Assembly (NCBI GenBank): GCA_964448285.1
Contig: CAYUWG010000131.1
Location: forward strand, 1 to 6,672
Source: CAYUWG01 sp964448285
Lineage (GTDB): Bacteria > Bacteroidota > Ignavibacteria > SZUA-365
Length of the DNA stretch: 6,672 nt
Reading direction: 5' to 3'
The translations under genes and the position numbers were made by a program. The notes beneath the pieces were generated by a model that saw nothing but the letters and a program-made list of their open reading frames with translations, was not told the DNA's origin and ran no database searches. Positions within the stretch are counted from its first letter, which is position 1. Every line of letters starts with the position of its first letter. Below, piece by piece: positions 4,528 through 6,672 of this stretch.

Positions 4528-6672
4528 GCAGGCTTTCTACACTTTTCTTCGTCATCACTGTCCTCTTTCAATCCGTGCAATCACAGGAAATCGAGATTCG
4601 ACCCAACGTGATTGTCTTCAAAATGAAGCAAGCCGAGATGTTGGCGCCGGCTTCGGGCGCAAGCATCGATGATTACCTTGTCTCAATCGGCGCGACGAAG
4701 GTTTTACCTTTCATCACGAACCATGCATCGACGGCGGAGCGCTTTTCGGATTACGCGAAGCGAGAACTCGTTCACAAGTACGAACAGGAGGTATCCCGCA
4801 TTCGCTGCGTAGAGTACTCCTCGGGAAAATCACCCTGGACGGTAGCGAGAGAGATGGCGCAACTACCCGGTATCGAATACGCGGAGCCGTGGATTCTCCA
4901 CAAGCCGCTTGGAGGAACGCTCACACCGAATGATTCACTCTTTGAGTCGCAGGCTTTCCTGAAAACGATCAAAGCGGAAGAAGCCTGGGACGTTACACAA
5001 GGAAGCACATCGGTCGTTATCGGCATTGCTGATACGGACGTGAAATGGGACCACCCGGATTTGCAAGCGAACATCTGGAGCAATCCCGGTGAATCAGGCA
5101 CCGACGGTTTGGGCCGCGACAAACGGACGAATGGCGTCGATGACGATAACAATGGCTTCATCGACGACTGGCATGGATGGGACTTCGCCGGTGCGGACAA
5201 CAACTCACCTGATAACGATACGCGTTCAACTTCCGGGGGACACGGTACGGCTGTCGCAGGGCTTGCCGGAGCAGTCACGGATAACCGTTTCGGCATTGCC
5301 TCGATAGGCAACAGGTGCAAATTGCTGCCGATGAAAATCGGTGCGGATGCGGGAGGTAATCTTCCATTCGGATATCAGGCGATGGATTACGCATCGCGCA
5401 TGGGTGCGAAGATATTCAATGCAAGCTGGGGAGGTTTCGGCTTCAGTCAATCCGGACAGGATGTAATTAACCTCGTTCGCAGCAGGGGAATGGTCGTTGT
5501 CGGTGGAGCGGGGAATCATGGTGGTACGACGCCATTTTATCCGGCAGCCTACGATGGTGTGCTGAGTGCAGGAGTCGCGAACGCGCAGGATGTTATCTCG
5601 AACGCTTCCGGCTATGGCCCTCCGATCGATGTGATTTCTCCCGGTGACGGTGCGCTGACGACAAACATCAATGGCGGTTATTCGGGCTTCGGTGCAACCT
5701 CGGCAGCGGCGCCGATCGTTTCGGGGCTTGCCGGATTGGTCGCATCACATTTCACCCAATACTCGGAAGCGCAAATCCGCGAGCGTATCCGAGTGACGTG
5801 CGATAACATCGATGCAAAGAATCCGACGCGTGTGAAGTATGCCGGGAAAGGGCGCATCAATGCCTATCGTGCCATCTCGGATCCGGCAACTCCTTCCTTG
5901 CGTGTGACGGGTGCACAGTTTCGGGATCAGAACAACGACAAACGCTTTGACGTCGGGGAGAGTATAGAGCTTGTTCTTACGCTGCAGAATTATCTCGACG
6001 ACACGGGACAGCCGGTCACGCTGACTGTCGTGCCGATCATCAACTCCGGAAATATCTCCCTCACGAAAGATGCTGTCACCATAGGCGCGATACGCGCAAA
6101 TGGGACAGGCTCGAACGGCAGCGAGCCGTTCACGTTCATTGTTGAACCGTCTTCAAACTACGACGCGCGAGTCGTCTTTCGCGTCGATATTCAAAGCGGC
6201 TCGTATGAGGATTTCGATTTCGTTGATGTGCCGGTGAATCCTTCTTACAGGACGATGCAAAGCAACCAGCTTTCGATGACCATCCAAGCAAACGGAATGC
6301 TCGGTTTCAAGGATTATCCGACGAACACACTGGGCGAAATCATGAAGCTTGGAGCCACGGATCTTCAACTCTTCTTGGGAACTGCGATGATCGGTGTCGA
6401 TGAGCAGCACATCGTGGATAATGGACGTACCTCGACGGATTTTCTTAATCGGATCGATGACTTCGCGATAATCGACCCTGTGACGATTTCACAAAACGTG
6501 GGTGGTGCACGAGCGAAGGCATTCAGCAGATTCTCGGACGCGAACGCAGCAGCAGCGAGAAAGCTCAACATCGAGGTTATCCATGAAGTGAACGACTACT
6601 CCAATCTGGGAATCAACGACGTTCTGTTCTCGAAATTCACCGTGAAAAACAAGGGGACCTCGGCCCTACGCG
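4524..6672 (+). CDS. Secreted subtilisin-like (S8) serine protease, 3' end outside window
   Basis: An exported endopeptidase, with 716 complete codons visible and no stop before the edge. A signal peptide (about 1-20; hydrophobic 6-16, likely SPase I cleavage near SVQSQ) is followed by a propeptide-like region (about 25-130). The S8 domain (about 145-450) has a full triad: Asp170 (IADTD), His240 (GHGTAVAG) and Ser393 (ATSAAAP), with oxyanion-hole Asn331 (GAGNHG). Residues 203-221 form the acidic DDDNNG loop common in FCB-group subtilases, probably a calcium site. After about 453, an Asp/Asn-rich DxNxD...DxGE segment (468-479) opens a beta-sandwich-like domain; a further beta-rich region from about 578 is of a type I associate with Ignavibacteria-like secreted proteases. 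A type IX secretion C-terminal signal would lie beyond the window and cannot be claimed. ATG 4524 is chosen over in-frame ATG 4470 because the longer form puts 18 extra residues before the signal peptide. Asp172 replaces the usual Gly of the DTG motif. Confidence 0.88.
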   Translation, partial: MSRLSTLFFVITVLFQSVQSQEIEIRPNVIVFKMKQAEMLAPASGASIDDYLVSIGATKVLPFITNHASTAERFSDYAKRELVHKYEQEVSRIRCVEYSSGKSPWTVAREMAQLPGIEYAEPWILHKPLGGTLTPNDSLFESQAFLKTIKAEEAWDVTQGSTSVVIGIADTDVKWDHPDLQANIWSNPGESGTDGLGRDKRTNGVDDDNNGFIDDWHGWDFAGADNNSPDNDTRSTSGGHGTAVAGLAGAVTDNRFGIASIGNRCKLLPMKIGADAGGNLPFGYQAMDYASRMGAKIFNASWGGFGFSQSGQDVINLVRSRGMVVVGGAGNHGGTTPFYPAAYDGVLSAGVANAQDVISNASGYGPPIDVISPGDGALTTNINGGYSGFGATSAAAPIVSGLAGLVASHFTQYSEAQIRERIRVTCDNIDAKNPTRVKYAGKGRINAYRAISDPATPSLRVTGAQFRDQNNDKRFDVGESIELVLTLQNYLDDTGQPVTLTVVPIINSGNISLTKDAVTIGAIRANGTGSNGSEPFTFIVEPSSNYDARVVFRVDIQSGSYEDFDFVDVPVNPSYRTMQSNQLSMTIQANGMLGFKDYPTNTLGEIMKLGATDLQLFLGTAMIGVDEQHIVDNGRTSTDFLNRIDDFAIIDPVTISQNVGGARAKAFSRFSDANAAAARKLNIEVIHEVNDYSNLGINDVLFSKFTVKNKGTSALR

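Noticed and set aside
4008..4580. Minus-strand frames of 190 and 124 codons over the LCP C-terminus and the spacer
   Set aside because: They overlap each other in different frames and have low-quality, Arg/Ser-rich products, as expected of antisense shadows.
4772..5320. 182-codon minus-strand frame in the protease gene
   Set aside because: It is opposite the propeptide and Asp/His boxes of the S8 protease. The product is Ser/Pro-rich with no domain.

Overview
The window holds three genes on the + strand in head-to-tail order, all for cell-envelope or exported proteins. They are (1) a long lipoprotein lytic transglycosylase of the MltD type with an expanded LysM array (201-3005), (2) a divergent LytR-CpsA-Psr (LCP) family protein with one N-terminal membrane anchor (3073-4440), and (3) a secreted subtilisin-like (S8) serine protease that runs off the right edge (4524 onward). 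No RNA gene, mobile element or CRISPR array was found.

Organism. GC content is roughly balanced. None of the three starts has a Shine-Dalgarno sequence, and the region before gene 3 carries a candidate Bacteroidota-type promoter (TTG, 20 nt, TAnnTTTT). The lipoprotein signal and LysM/SLT architecture indicate a diderm. The S8 protease has a layout I associate with secreted proteases of the Bacteroidota/Chlorobi/Ignavibacteria/Kapabacteria assemblage: short signal peptide, propeptide, a DDDNNG-type acidic loop, and a DxNxD...DxGE segment leading into beta-rich C-terminal domains. My best guess is a member of that FCB group outside the classic gut Bacteroides. This is inference from protein style, not from a marker gene.

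Layout. Bases 1-200 are a leader or intergenic stretch with no confident gene. It has a short hairpin and an open frame on the minus strand that could be the start of a divergent gene. Between genes 1 and 2 is a 67-nt spacer dominated by a perfect 9-bp hairpin. Between genes 2 and 3 is an 83-nt spacer with the candidate promoter and an 11-codon (including stop) upstream ORF whose stop overlaps the protease ATG.

How they may work together. The transglycosylase cleaves peptidoglycan and is held on the wall by many LysM modules. LCP proteins transfer lipid-linked glycans onto acceptors, usually peptidoglycan. Genes 1 and 2 therefore form a plausible wall-remodelling and glycan-attachment pair. 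The protease probably has its own promoter and is a secreted enzyme with no evident mechanistic link. The least routine points are an LCP enzyme with a full set of expected active-site residues but unassigned flanking domains, in what looks like a diderm, and a subtilase whose Asp-box, His-box and Ser-box all vary next to intact catalytic residues.
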